Part shown: in pieces, positions 1 to 7,984 of the stretch
Numbering within the stretch: the stretch's first letter is position 1
Layout of the letters: each line of letters begins with the position of its first letter
Assembly: GCA_013816725.1 (NCBI GenBank)
Contig: JACDEA010000085.1
Span: 1-7,984 of the forward strand
DNA from: Actinomycetota bacterium
Lineage (GTDB): Bacteria; Actinomycetota; Acidimicrobiia; Acidimicrobiales; JACDEA01
DNA: 7,984 nucleotides
Direction: 5' to 3'
Program-made: the position numbers and the translations under genes
The notes under the pieces: generated by a model
Database searches by the model: none
What the model was told of the DNA's origin: nothing
Seen by the model: the letters and a program-made list of their open reading frames with translations, nothing else

Positions 1-372
1 GTCCTCGACGGTCCACTGCTTGAACTCCCGGGCCGCCATGTAGTCGCCGTAGTCGCGCATGATCAGCAGGTCCCACCGCAGCTTGTAACGCTCGAGCCAC
101 GCCAAGGTCTGTCGCTGCACGCGCACCGGTCGGCCGGTGAGTAAGACGATCTGCAAGTTGGCGTCGAGCAGGTGGAGCAGCTGCGCGACCTCTTCGATCA
201 GCGCGTCGTCGCCGCAGGCGGCGAAGAACGCGTCCCAGTTCCGGCGGCCCGGACCCTCGATGTAGTGCTGGCGGCTGGCGGCATCCGAGAGCACGCCGTC
301 CATGTCGAACACGACAGCGCGGCCGGGCGGCAGTGGCGCGGCGCTCCACCGCCAATTCTCGGGAAAATTCAC
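1..372 (-). CDS. HAD-superfamily phosphatase, polynucleotide kinase 3'-phosphatase-like (C-terminus cut off by window edge)
   Basis: The visible part is 124 residues and continues past base 1. Residues 19-30 read AVVFDMDGVLSD, which is HAD motif I, with D23 as the expected nucleophile and D25 as the general acid/base. IVLLTGRP (residues 75-82) is motif II with T79. Then LLIMR (102-106) and K118 in REFKQW resemble the region just after motif II in the phosphatase half of T4-type polynucleotide kinase, where a lysine serves as motif III. Motif IV would lie outside the window. The start is the GTG at 372-370, because the ATG at 303 falls inside motif I and is too late. This GTG lies one base after the acs stop codon, with GAAGAG (382-377) as a weak ribosome site, so coupled translation with acs is likely. 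HAD phosphatases hydrolyse phosphate monoesters. A nucleic-acid 3'-end substrate is only suggested by resemblance, and a small-molecule phosphatase is also possible. Confidence 0.82.
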   Translation of the reverse strand, partial: MNFPENWRWSAAPLPPGRAVVFDMDGVLSDAASRQHYIEGPGRRNWDAFFAACGDDALIEEVAQLLHLLDANLQIVLLTGRPVRVQRQTLAWLERYKLRWDLLIMRDYGDYMAAREFKQWTVED

Positions 373-373
373 C

Positions 374-2350
<1,977 letters not shown>

Positions 2351-2373
2351 GTCGCGAAGGCTATCGAGGCCGC

Positions 2374-3156
2374 TCAGACACCGGGAACGGTGATGTTCAT
2401 CCCCACGCTGGTGCCGCCGTCGAGCACGAAGTCGGCGCCCGTATAGAACGCGCTCTCGTCCGAGGCCAAGAAGACGATCGTGTCGGCCACGTCACCCATC
2501 GACGGGCGGCGTCCCAGCGGTGGCTTCGGCACCGGCCCGGATTTGGCCAGCTCGCCCGGGTCGATCCCCTCGAGGAACGGACGGACCATCTCCGGATTGC
2601 CGGCCTCGGGGCACACGGCGTTGACCCGGATCCCGAACTTGCCCAGCTCCAACGCTGCGGTCTTGGTAAGACCGCGCACCGCGAACTTGCTCGCCGCGTA
2701 CGCCCCCGTCCCCGGCGTGACATAGACGCCGTCGATGGACGACACGTTGATGATCGACCCACCGCCGGCGGCTTTCATGGCGTCGCTGACCGCGCGGATG
2801 CCGAGGAACGTTCCTGCCGCGTTCACCCGCATCACGTCTTCGAACTGTTCCAGAGAGGTATTGGCCAGCGACGCCAGGAGCAGGATCGCCGCGTTGTTGA
2901 CGAGCACGTCGAGGCGGCTGAACCGCTCGACGGTCACCGCTACCAGGTCGGCCCATCCCCCTTCATCGGTGATGTCGAGGTGGGCGAAGGTGGCCCCGAC
3001 CTCTGCGGCCAGCGCCCGGCCCTCGTCATCGCGTACGTCGGCGATCACCACTTGCGCGCCCTCGTCGACGAATCGGCGCGCCGTGGACGCGCCGGTGCCG
3101 CGCGCCGCCCCGGTGATGATGGCGACCTTGCCGTCGAGGCGTCCGGTCGCCGTCAA
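2374..3156 (-). CDS. Classical short-chain dehydrogenase/reductase (SDR), NAD(H)-preferring
   Basis: This 260-residue Rossmann-fold oxidoreductase has the usual classical SDR length. The nucleotide-binding motif TGAARGTG is at 15-22. D40, at the end of the second strand (VVIAD), predicts NAD(H) rather than NADP(H). NNAA is at 87-90. The catalytic tetrad is N112, S140 (in NVSS), Y153 and K157 (YAASK). The C-terminal FVLDGG motif is present. The overall look is close to actinobacterial 3-alpha/20-beta-hydroxysteroid dehydrogenase-like SDRs, but SDR substrates cannot be read from sequence. The usual PG after the sixth strand is replaced by CPEAGNPEM (182-190). I chose the TTG at 3156-3154 as start: it overlaps the stop of the upstream gene as TTGA and places the protein 14 residues before the glycine motif. 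The in-frame extension to 3246 would add a basic, non-SDR-like tail that overlaps the upstream gene. The absence of a ribosome site fits translational coupling. Confidence 0.93.
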   Translation of the reverse strand: MTATGRLDGKVAIITGAARGTGASTARRFVDEGAQVVIADVRDDEGRALAAEVGATFAHLDITDEGGWADLVAVTVERFSRLDVLVNNAAILLLASLANTSLEQFEDVMRVNAAGTFLGIRAVSDAMKAAGGGSIINVSSIDGVYVTPGTGAYAASKFAVRGLTKTAALELGKFGIRVNAVCPEAGNPEMVRPFLEGIDPGELAKSGPVPKPPLGRRPSMGDVADTIVFLASDESAFYTGADFVLDGGTSVGMNITVPGV

Positions 3157-3392
3157 AGCGCGACGAACACGATTACCGCCATGAGAATGCTGACCGCCAC
3201 CAACCCGACGAACGCGACCCATACCCAGTCGACGCGGTGCGTCCACGGCTCACCTACGCGGCCCTCGGCCCGGTACCCGCACAACGGGCAGGCGCCGCCG
3301 GTGAAGAAGGGCCGGAACTCGAGGTCGTCGTTGGGACAGCGGACGCTGCTGTCGCGACCGAGGGCGACGAGGTCGGCGACGTCATCAGCCAC
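3153..3392 (-). CDS. Small zinc-ribbon-like single-span membrane protein, unknown function
   Basis: This is a 79-residue protein. The N-terminal half carries C19-P-N-D22, then C35-P-L-C38-G, the spacing of a small zinc ribbon, but the second cysteine of the first knuckle is replaced by Asp22. Residues 57-78 (VWVAFVGLVAVSILMAVIVFVA) form one hydrophobic membrane segment. The N-terminal domain is therefore probably cytoplasmic, although the charge pattern is not strong. The GTG start at 3392 has a good GGGGAG ribosome site six bases upstream and overlaps the exported-protein gene by 8 bases. Its stop overlaps the SDR start. The tight packing, the clear ribosome site and the coherent domain-plus-helix layout argue that it is a real gene. 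I do not recognise a named family. It could be a membrane-tethered metal-binding or assembly factor for its neighbours, but that is a guess. Confidence 0.78.
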   Translation of the reverse strand: MADDVADLVALGRDSSVRCPNDDLEFRPFFTGGACPLCGYRAEGRVGEPWTHRVDWVWVAFVGLVAVSILMAVIVFVAL

Positions 3393-4680
3393 GCGGATCT
3401 CCCCGTGACCACACCAGCGCGCCGGCCGTCGCCAGCACGAGCGCCTGCCAAATGAAATAGATCGGGACCAACCAGGTTGGGCGCACTCGGCGGGCCGAGA
3501 CCGACAGCAGGCCGGCGGTGCTCGACCGGCCCGACCGCGTGGTCGGCAGACCCGAGCCGACCGCGCTCAACTCGGGGCTGGGCGACACGATCGCCCCGGA
3601 GACCGAGCCGATGTCGGTGGAATCGACGCTCCCCGCGTCAACCGCGGCGCCAACAGGCTCCGGCGCCGCGTCGGACCCCGTCGCCAGCACCCCGAACGCG
3701 AACGCCCGCGCTTCGCCGAGGATGTAGTCGAAGGTCAGCGTGGGGACGGACGGGTTGGGGTTCGGCGCGGTATAGCTCACGTGCACCCCGCTGACCTGGA
3801 CACTGGATTGCCCGGCGCTCGTGGTGATCGTCGGCGCGGTGACACGAACGGCGAGGCCCTCGCTAGCCAGCGCCTGGTTGAGCTGCCCGTTGACCACTTG
3901 GGTCACGGCGTCGGAACCCGGGAGCGGCGCGTTCTGCACGACCACGCCCTTTTCGGTGATCGCCACCGGCATCCCGTTGACGGTGGCCGACCCGACGGCG
4001 ATGGTGTAACTCGGCGTCGCCTTCGACCCGTCGGACGTGACGCCGGCGGTGACGTTCACGTCGGCGATCTTCAACACACCGCTGCCGAACACAGCGCGAC
4101 TCACATGGCCGGTCGCGGCGGCGATCACGGTTCGGGCCACTTGGTCGACCCTCGCGCGGGAGGAGCCTTCGTCGCCGCTGGTGTGGGCGACGTCGGCGTC
4201 ACTCTCGACCGAGCCGCCGGTGCCCACGGCCCCCACCGCACCGCGGCTCTGGGCGCCATCCTGATCGGCGCTGGCTTCGGCGACAGACGTGCCTTGGCTC
4301 AGCGACGCGGTCGGACGGCCCGGGTAGGACGCGATTGCGTACTGCGGCTGGCTGGCGACGTTGGGGACGTTGGCCTGCACCTGACCCACACCCGTAGCGC
4401 CCAGTGGCCCGGTGTCGGCCACGCTGGCGACGGCCTGGGCCGCCGGTGCGGCATCGATGTGGCTCACGGCGAGCGGGTAGGCGTTGTCCAAGAACCCGCT
4501 GGCAAAGTTGGTGAGGCCGTTCGTGTAGCCGAGGACGTGAACGCCGGTGCCGGAACCGTCGGCGCCGTACGCAGTGAACGCCGGTTCGGCGGCGAACACC
4601 GAGGTGGTGACCGCGCCCAGACCGAGGCCGACCGCGGCCAGCAAAACAGCGGCGACGAGCGCGGTGCGTCGGACCCTCAC
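3385..4680 (-). CDS. Exported, C-terminally membrane-anchored protein of unknown function
   Basis: This is a 431-residue protein. Residues 1-31 form a classical Sec signal peptide: basic MRVRR, a hydrophobic Ala/Leu/Val core, then VFAAEP with likely cleavage near residue 30 or 31. The mature part is rich in Ala, Gly, Ser, Thr and Val. The Gly/Ser/Asp-rich stretch at about 125-180 is low in complexity. A beta-strand-like domain spans about 195-330, with alternating Val/Thr segments such as VLKIADVNVTAGV and SSVQVSGVHVSYT. A Pro/Ser/Ala/Gly linker covers about 335-395, and a membrane helix covers about 403-423 (WLVPIYFIWQALVLATAGAL), flanked by ARRVRP and followed by the short basic tail WSRGDPRG. 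There is no cysteine, so it is neither a lipoprotein nor disulphide-bonded. The GTG start at 4680 overlaps the livF stop as GTGA, implying coupled expression with the importer. It does not look like a LivJ/LivK substrate-binding protein. I do not recognise the domain. Confidence 0.85.
   Translation of the reverse strand: MRVRRTALVAAVLLAAVGLGLGAVTTSVFAAEPAFTAYGADGSGTGVHVLGYTNGLTNFASGFLDNAYPLAVSHIDAAPAAQAVASVADTGPLGATGVGQVQANVPNVASQPQYAIASYPGRPTASLSQGTSVAEASADQDGAQSRGAVGAVGTGGSVESDADVAHTSGDEGSSRARVDQVARTVIAAATGHVSRAVFGSGVLKIADVNVTAGVTSDGSKATPSYTIAVGSATVNGMPVAITEKGVVVQNAPLPGSDAVTQVVNGQLNQALASEGLAVRVTAPTITTSAGQSSVQVSGVHVSYTAPNPNPSVPTLTFDYILGEARAFAFGVLATGSDAAPEPVGAAVDAGSVDSTDIGSVSGAIVSPSPELSAVGSGLPTTRSGRSSTAGLLSVSARRVRPTWLVPIYFIWQALVLATAGALVWSRGDPRG
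3399..3404 (-). promoter_or_regulatory. Ribosome binding site for the zinc-ribbon-like gene
   Basis: On the minus strand GGGGAG lies six bases before the GTG at 3392-3390. It sits inside the end of the upstream coding region. It decides the start of the small gene and supports it being translated. Confidence 0.7.
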
Positions 4681-5468
4681 CGGCGGCGCGCCGCCTTCGC
4701 GAGGTCGACGTCTTCTGGCGCGAGAGTGGCCGCGAAGGCGCGGTCGTCCACTTCGCCCAGGTACGAGCTGGCGATGAACGACTCGTCGGCCGCCAGCTTC
4801 GCCGCCGTGCCGGCGAAGCTCACTTCGCCCTTGGTGAGGACATAGGCCCGGCTCGCCAGCGCTAGCGCGCGCGTGACGAACTGCTCAACAAGGAGCACCG
4901 CGATCCCCTCATCGCGCGCCAGCTTCCCGATCACCTCGAACAATTGATCGCACACGATGGGGGCCAACCCTTGTGAGGGTTCGTCGATCATCAGCAGCGT
5001 GGGCTTCGACAGCAGAGCACGCGATAGTGCCACCATTTGCCGCTCCCCACCTGACAGCTGGCCGACGGCTTGGCGGCGGCGATCGTCGAGCCGCGGGAAC
5101 AGTTCGTACACGCGGGTCAGGGTCGATGCCAACTCGTTGCGCGGTAACCCACGACCGGCCAACCGCAACGTCTCGTCCACGAGGAGGCTGGGGAACACGC
5201 CGCGACCTTCGGGAACGTGGACCACCCCTAGCCGAGCGATGCGTTCGGCCGCCGTCCCGTCGATCCGCTTGCCGGCGAACGTAACCGCACCAGACGTCGG
5301 GCGGACGATGCCCGAGATCGCCCGGAGTGTGGTCGTCTTACCCGCGCCGTTGGCGCCGAGCAGTGCAACGATCTCCCCGGCGGCGACGTCGAGGTCGACG
5401 CCGAACACGACGGGGATGTGTCCGTAGGCAACTCGAAGGGCTTCGACCCGGAGCAACGCTTCACTCAT
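4677..5468 (-). CDS. livF: Branched-chain amino acid type ABC transporter, ATP-binding protein LivF
   Basis: This 263-residue cytoplasmic ATPase powers the LivHM-type permease. It has Walker A GANGAGKTT (38-46), the LivF-typical VPEGRGVFPSLLVDETL in the Q-loop region (85-101), an intact signature LSGGERQ (138-144), Walker B LLMIDEP (158-164) with catalytic Glu163, and LLVEQ (192-196), where LivF proteins carry Gln in place of the usual switch histidine. The C-terminus continues about 25 residues past SSYLGEV, ending KAARRR, which is longer than the usual 235-240 residues. The ATG at 5468 overlaps the livG stop as ATGA and has AGGTGG seven bases upstream. An open frame continues upstream to 6368, but that part is the livG region read in the wrong frame. 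The neighbouring livG and livM identify it as half of a HAAT-family ATPase pair. The true substrate may be an amino acid, amide or other small solute. Confidence 0.96.
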   Translation of the reverse strand: MSEALLRVEALRVAYGHIPVVFGVDLDVAAGEIVALLGANGAGKTTTLRAISGIVRPTSGAVTFAGKRIDGTAAERIARLGVVHVPEGRGVFPSLLVDETLRLAGRGLPRNELASTLTRVYELFPRLDDRRRQAVGQLSGGERQMVALSRALLSKPTLLMIDEPSQGLAPIVCDQLFEVIGKLARDEGIAVLLVEQFVTRALALASRAYVLTKGEVSFAGTAAKLAADESFIASSYLGEVDDRAFAATLAPEDVDLAKAARRR

Positions 5469-6283
5469 CGCTGGGCCACCTGCACCGCACCCGACGCGCC
5501 CAGATAGGCGCTCATCACGGTGGGATCGTTGCGCACCTCCGCTGGCGTCCCCATCGCGATGACCTGACCGAAGTCCAGCGCGCAGATCCGATCGCACACA
5601 CGCATCACCAACGCCATGTCGTGGTCGACCAGCACGATCGTCACGGACAGCTGGCGGGCGATTCGGGGTAGAAGCGCGCCGAGCTCCGCCGTCTCGCGCC
5701 CGTCGAGTCCCGAGGCCGGCTCGTCCAGAAGTAGAAGGCGTGGCCGCTGCGCCACCGCTCGCCCCAGCTCGACACGGCGCTGTAGGCCGACGGGAAGTTC
5801 GCCGGCCATCACATCGCGAAGATCGCCGAGATGCAGCAAATGGAGGATCGCGCCCGCCTCTTCGCGGGCCTGACTTTCGCCGAAGCGCGAGCGCGTGGCC
5901 CTGAATGCGTCGGCGATGAACCCTCGCCGTTGGCGGACCTCGACCGGGACCATCAGGTTCTCGAGAACGGTGAGGCCGTGGAACAGATTGAGGTTCTGGA
6001 ATGTACGGGCGATCCCGACGAGCGACCTCGCGTGGATCGGGAGGCCGTCGAGCGGCTGACCCTCGTAGTGGATCACACCGCTCGTGGCCTGGATGAGCCC
6101 CGAGACGCAGTTGAACAGCGTGGTCTTGCCCGCGCCGTTCGGCCCGATGAGGCCGAATATCTCGCCCTCCTCGACGGCGAACGACACTTGGTTGAGCGCT
6201 TGCAAACCGCCGAAGCTGATCGACAGCTCGCGCACCTCGAGGAGCGGCGTCTCTTCGGGCGACGTCATCTCTGATGAGCTCAT
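5465..6283 (-). CDS. livG: Branched-chain amino acid type ABC transporter, ATP-binding protein LivG
   Basis: This 272-residue ATPase is the partner of LivF in the importer. It has Walker A GPNGAGKTT (47-55), the Q-loop ARTFQNLNLF (92-101), with RTFQN being characteristic of LivG, Walker B LLLLDEP (183-189), and the switch VDHDM (219-223) with His221. The LivG-type C-terminal block FGQVIAMGTPAEVRNDP, followed by AYLG, is also present. The signature loop is LPVGLQRR (163-170), diverging from the LSGGQ/LSYGQQRR forms but keeping the glycine. The ATG at 6283 overlaps the livM stop as ATGA, with GGGTGG (6296-6291) at suitable spacing. A second ATG at 6268 would also leave the ATPase core intact, so the first five residues are uncertain. 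The open frame running further upstream to 6454 overlaps livM and is not used. Confidence 0.96.
   Translation of the reverse strand: MSSSEMTSPEETPLLEVRELSISFGGLQALNQVSFAVEEGEIFGLIGPNGAGKTTLFNCVSGLIQATSGVIHYEGQPLDGLPIHARSLVGIARTFQNLNLFHGLTVLENLMVPVEVRQRRGFIADAFRATRSRFGESQAREEAGAILHLLHLGDLRDVMAGELPVGLQRRVELGRAVAQRPRLLLLDEPASGLDGRETAELGALLPRIARQLSVTIVLVDHDMALVMRVCDRICALDFGQVIAMGTPAEVRNDPTVMSAYLGASGAVQVAQR
5476..5481 (-). promoter_or_regulatory. Ribosome binding site for livF
   Basis: AGGTGG on the minus strand lies seven bases before the livF ATG, within the end of livG. It fixes the livF start at 5468 in preference to the long upstream extension of the same open frame. Confidence 0.65.
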
Positions 6284-7251
6284 GTCGCCGCCACCCGCCG
6301 CCGCAGCGAGCGGCCGGCCGCCGCACGGATGTGGCTGAACTGGCCGACCACACCTTCGGGCGCGGCAATCAGCTGCACGATCAAGCCGACGCCGAGGACG
6401 ACGTTGAGGTACTTGCCGCCCACGCCGACCTTGTCGAGGATCTCGCTGCCCCAACGGAGAAAGATCCCGCCGGCAAACGCCGACGCCACGCGGTTGGGCC
6501 CCATCAGGATCACGACCGCGGCGATGTTCAGCGAGATGAGCAAGGTGAAGCTCTGTTTGTCGGCCGTGCCGATCGTGAGGTCGAGTAGCACCCCGGCCAG
6601 GCCGGCCAGGCCGGCGGAAATCCCAAAGGCGAGGAGCTTGGCCCGGGTGACGTCGACACCCGAGGTCCGCGCCGCCACCTCGGCGTCACGGATGGACGCC
6701 AGCATGCGCCCGGTCTTCGATCGCTGCAAGTTCGCGACCATCCACGCGCACCCCGCGAGCACCGCCAAGCAGAACGCGAACGTGGCCCGATCGTCGCTCA
6801 AGTCCCACCCGAGGAGCGACGGTCGGTCGATGAACTGCGCTTTGAAAGTGTCGAGTGAGAAAACCCACGCGTCGAAAGCCAGGGCCAAGGCGATCGTGAC
6901 GACCCCGAGGATGAGGCCCCGGAGTCGCAGGGCCGGCACCCCCACCACGATCCCCACGGCCACCGAGGCCACGACTGCGAGGGGCAGCGCGACCCAGAAG
7001 CTCCAGTGGAGGCGGCCGATCATGGCGCCGGCCAGTAGTCCGCCGAAGCCGTTCAGTTCTGCTTGCACAAATGAGATCTGGCCCACGAAGCCCGTGAGCA
7101 CGACGAGCGAAAGCACGAGCAACCCATCGACGGCCGACAACGTCATCAACCGCCGGTAGTTGGCCCCGACGTGGTCGGCGAGGAGATAGAGCACGTCAAA
7201 CGCGCCAATCACCATCGCCGCTCGGACCAGGAGCTGACGGTCGAACCTCAC
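6280..7251 (-). CDS. livM: Branched-chain amino acid type ABC transporter permease LivM
   Basis: This 323-residue multi-span inner-membrane permease belongs to the LivM half of HAAT importers. Hydrophobic segments are visible at about 10-26, 40-54, 68-79, 84-104, 110-130, 157-174, 206-222, 236-252 and 283-297. Family marks are TGFVGQIS (53-60), PALRLRGLILG (106-116), and the ATPase-contacting loop RSKTGRMLASIRDAE followed by GVDVTRAKLLAF (177-209), matching the RSxxGRalraiRDnexaAxxxGvxvxxxKlxAF pattern. The C-terminus is basic (RSLRRRVAAT). I chose the GTG at 7251, which overlaps the livH stop as GTGA and gives the normal LivM length. The same frame stays open upstream to 7962, but that stretch is an Arg/Gly-rich shadow of livH. 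A nine-base tandem repeat lies inside the gene. Confidence 0.95.
   Translation of the reverse strand: MRFDRQLLVRAAMVIGAFDVLYLLADHVGANYRRLMTLSAVDGLLVLSLVVLTGFVGQISFVQAELNGFGGLLAGAMIGRLHWSFWVALPLAVVASVAVGIVVGVPALRLRGLILGVVTIALALAFDAWVFSLDTFKAQFIDRPSLLGWDLSDDRATFAFCLAVLAGCAWMVANLQRSKTGRMLASIRDAEVAARTSGVDVTRAKLLAFGISAGLAGLAGVLLDLTIGTADKQSFTLLISLNIAAVVILMGPNRVASAFAGGIFLRWGSEILDKVGVGGKYLNVVLGVGLIVQLIAAPEGVVGQFSHIRAAAGRSLRRRVAAT
6593..6615. repeat. Nine-base tandem repeat inside livM (about 2.5 copies)
   Basis: The plus strand reads CCGGCCAGG twice and then CCGGC. It is in frame and encodes the repeated Ala-Gly-Leu of residues 213-220 in a LivM membrane segment. The unit length is a multiple of three, so copy changes would keep the frame. 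It may be chance in GC-rich coding DNA. Confidence 0.5.
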
Positions 7252-7984
7252 GCGAGCCGCTCGCCCAGGGCGCGCGGCGGGCGCACGGCCAACACCGCGA
7301 TGACCACGAGCACTGCGATGAATTTCTCGAGGCCGGGGTTCGTGCTGATGAAAGCCCGCGGCCACTCCTCGGCGATACCAAGGACGAAGGCGCCGACCAC
7401 TGCGAGCGGCAAGCTGCTGAGGCCGCCGATCACCGCCGCGATCAGGCCTTCGATGACGAGCACCGTGAGCGAGATCTGGTCGAAGTTCAGTCGGGGCGTC
7501 AGCAGCACGCCGGCGACCGCGGCCATCCCGCTTCCGATCACCCACGAGGCCGACGTGACCCGATTGACTTCGATACCCCACAGCCGCGCCGTCGGCGGGT
7601 CGTCGGCCACCGCCCGCATCTGCGCGCCGAACGACGTCGTCTTGAGAACGAAGGCAACGGCGGCCGCCAGCGCGATCGCCACGACGACGGTGAGGAGTTG
7701 GTCGGTGGCCACCACCGCGCCGCCCGGCGCCGTGAACAAGCGGCTGAGCCTCACGACCTTGACGGCCTGGTGGTAGGCGTTCTTGCCCCAGATGATCCCG
7801 GCCAGTTCCTGCAGCACGAGCAACCAGCCGATCGTCACGGTGGTGCGGACGAGCGGGGACCGGCTGGCCAGCGGCCGGATGGTGAACCGCTCGATCACGT
7901 AGCCGATGGCCATCCCGACGGCCACCGCGGCGAACAGCCCGACGAGGGCGGGTTGGTGCCACTTGATGCTCACCTGATAGGCGC
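7248..7984 (-). CDS. livH: Branched-chain amino acid type ABC transporter permease LivH (N-terminus cut off by window edge)
   Basis: The frame is open to the right edge, with 244 complete residues plus a partial codon visible. Family marks are ERFTIRPLASRSPLVRTTVTIG (near 7823-7892), the LivH-type block after the first membrane spans. The ATPase-contacting loop is at about 7524-7643: TTSFGAQMRAVADDPPTARL, then WGIEVNRV, leading to GSGMAAVAGVLL. The VIEGLIAAVIGGLSSLPLAVVGAFVLGIAE block is the next-to-last pair of helices. A GTG at 7973 could in principle start the protein, but LivH proteins are about 290 residues and begin with further membrane helices. The codons before this GTG (Ala-Tyr-Gln) are open, so the real start lies outside the window, perhaps 50-60 residues upstream. 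The stop overlaps the livM GTG. It forms the transmembrane channel together with LivM. Confidence 0.94.
   Translation of the reverse strand, partial: AYQVSIKWHQPALVGLFAAVAVGMAIGYVIERFTIRPLASRSPLVRTTVTIGWLLVLQELAGIIWGKNAYHQAVKVVRLSRLFTAPGGAVVATDQLLTVVVAIALAAAVAFVLKTTSFGAQMRAVADDPPTARLWGIEVNRVTSASWVIGSGMAAVAGVLLTPRLNFDQISLTVLVIEGLIAAVIGGLSSLPLAVVGAFVLGIAEEWPRAFISTNPGLEKFIAVLVVIAVLAVRPPRALGERLA

Noticed and set aside
2351..2373. The 23-base gap before acs as a promoter or terminator
   Set aside because: It is too short, with no hairpin plus T-run and no recognisable -10/-35 boxes. It is best read as a simple intercistronic spacer.
3157..3246. A longer SDR start at 3246
   Set aside because: It would add 30 basic residues that overlap the zinc-ribbon gene and precede the SDR fold. 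The TTG at 3156 gives the normal length and a four-base overlap.
3781..4845. A 354-codon open frame on the plus strand
   Set aside because: It lies opposite the exported-protein gene and the end of livF. Its composition is Gly/Arg/His-rich, with no motifs and no sensible start context.
5469..6368. A 300-codon upstream extension of the livF frame
   Set aside because: The extension is livG read in a wrong frame (Arg/Gly/Pro-rich). LivF starts cleanly at 5468 with a ribosome site and an ATGA overlap.
7252..7962. An upstream extension of the livM frame by 237 codons
   Set aside because: This stretch is livH in another frame and is too charged to be a membrane protein. The GTG at 7251 gives a normal LivM with a GTGA overlap.

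Overview
The window is a single dense, minus-strand gene cluster from a GC-rich bacterium. Codon usage (strong G/C at third positions, GTG and TTG starts) and the protein sequences suggest an actinobacterium. My guess is an acidimicrobial-type lineage, but that placement is inference. There are no RNA genes, insertion sequences, CRISPR arrays or phage-like genes. Nothing longer than 23 bases is non-coding, so no promoter or terminator can be seen. The transcription start must lie beyond the right edge (base 7984), and the end beyond the left edge.

In the direction of transcription (right to left), the first block is a branched-chain amino acid type (HAAT family) ABC importer: the permease LivH (5' end cut off by the window), the permease LivM, the ATPase LivG and the ATPase LivF. 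These four are joined by 4-base stop/start overlaps. No periplasmic-type substrate-binding protein is present in the window; it may lie upstream, past the right edge.

The second block starts with a 4-base overlap from livF. It is an uncharacterised 431-residue exported protein with a signal peptide and a C-terminal membrane anchor. An 8-base overlap leads to a 79-residue zinc-ribbon-like single-span membrane protein, and a 4-base overlap leads to a classical short-chain dehydrogenase/reductase with a TTG start.

The third block begins after a 23-base gap. It holds a full-length AMP-forming acetyl-CoA synthetase (acs) and, one base after its stop codon, a HAD-type phosphatase resembling the polynucleotide kinase 3'-phosphatase domain. 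That last gene runs off the left edge.

The layout suggests one transcript of at least nine genes that pairs uptake of a small organic acid or amino acid with an oxidoreductase and acetate activation. The imported substrate and the roles of the two small unknown membrane proteins cannot be told from the sequence. Most of the window is ordinary. The exported anchored protein coupled to the importer is the part most worth following up.
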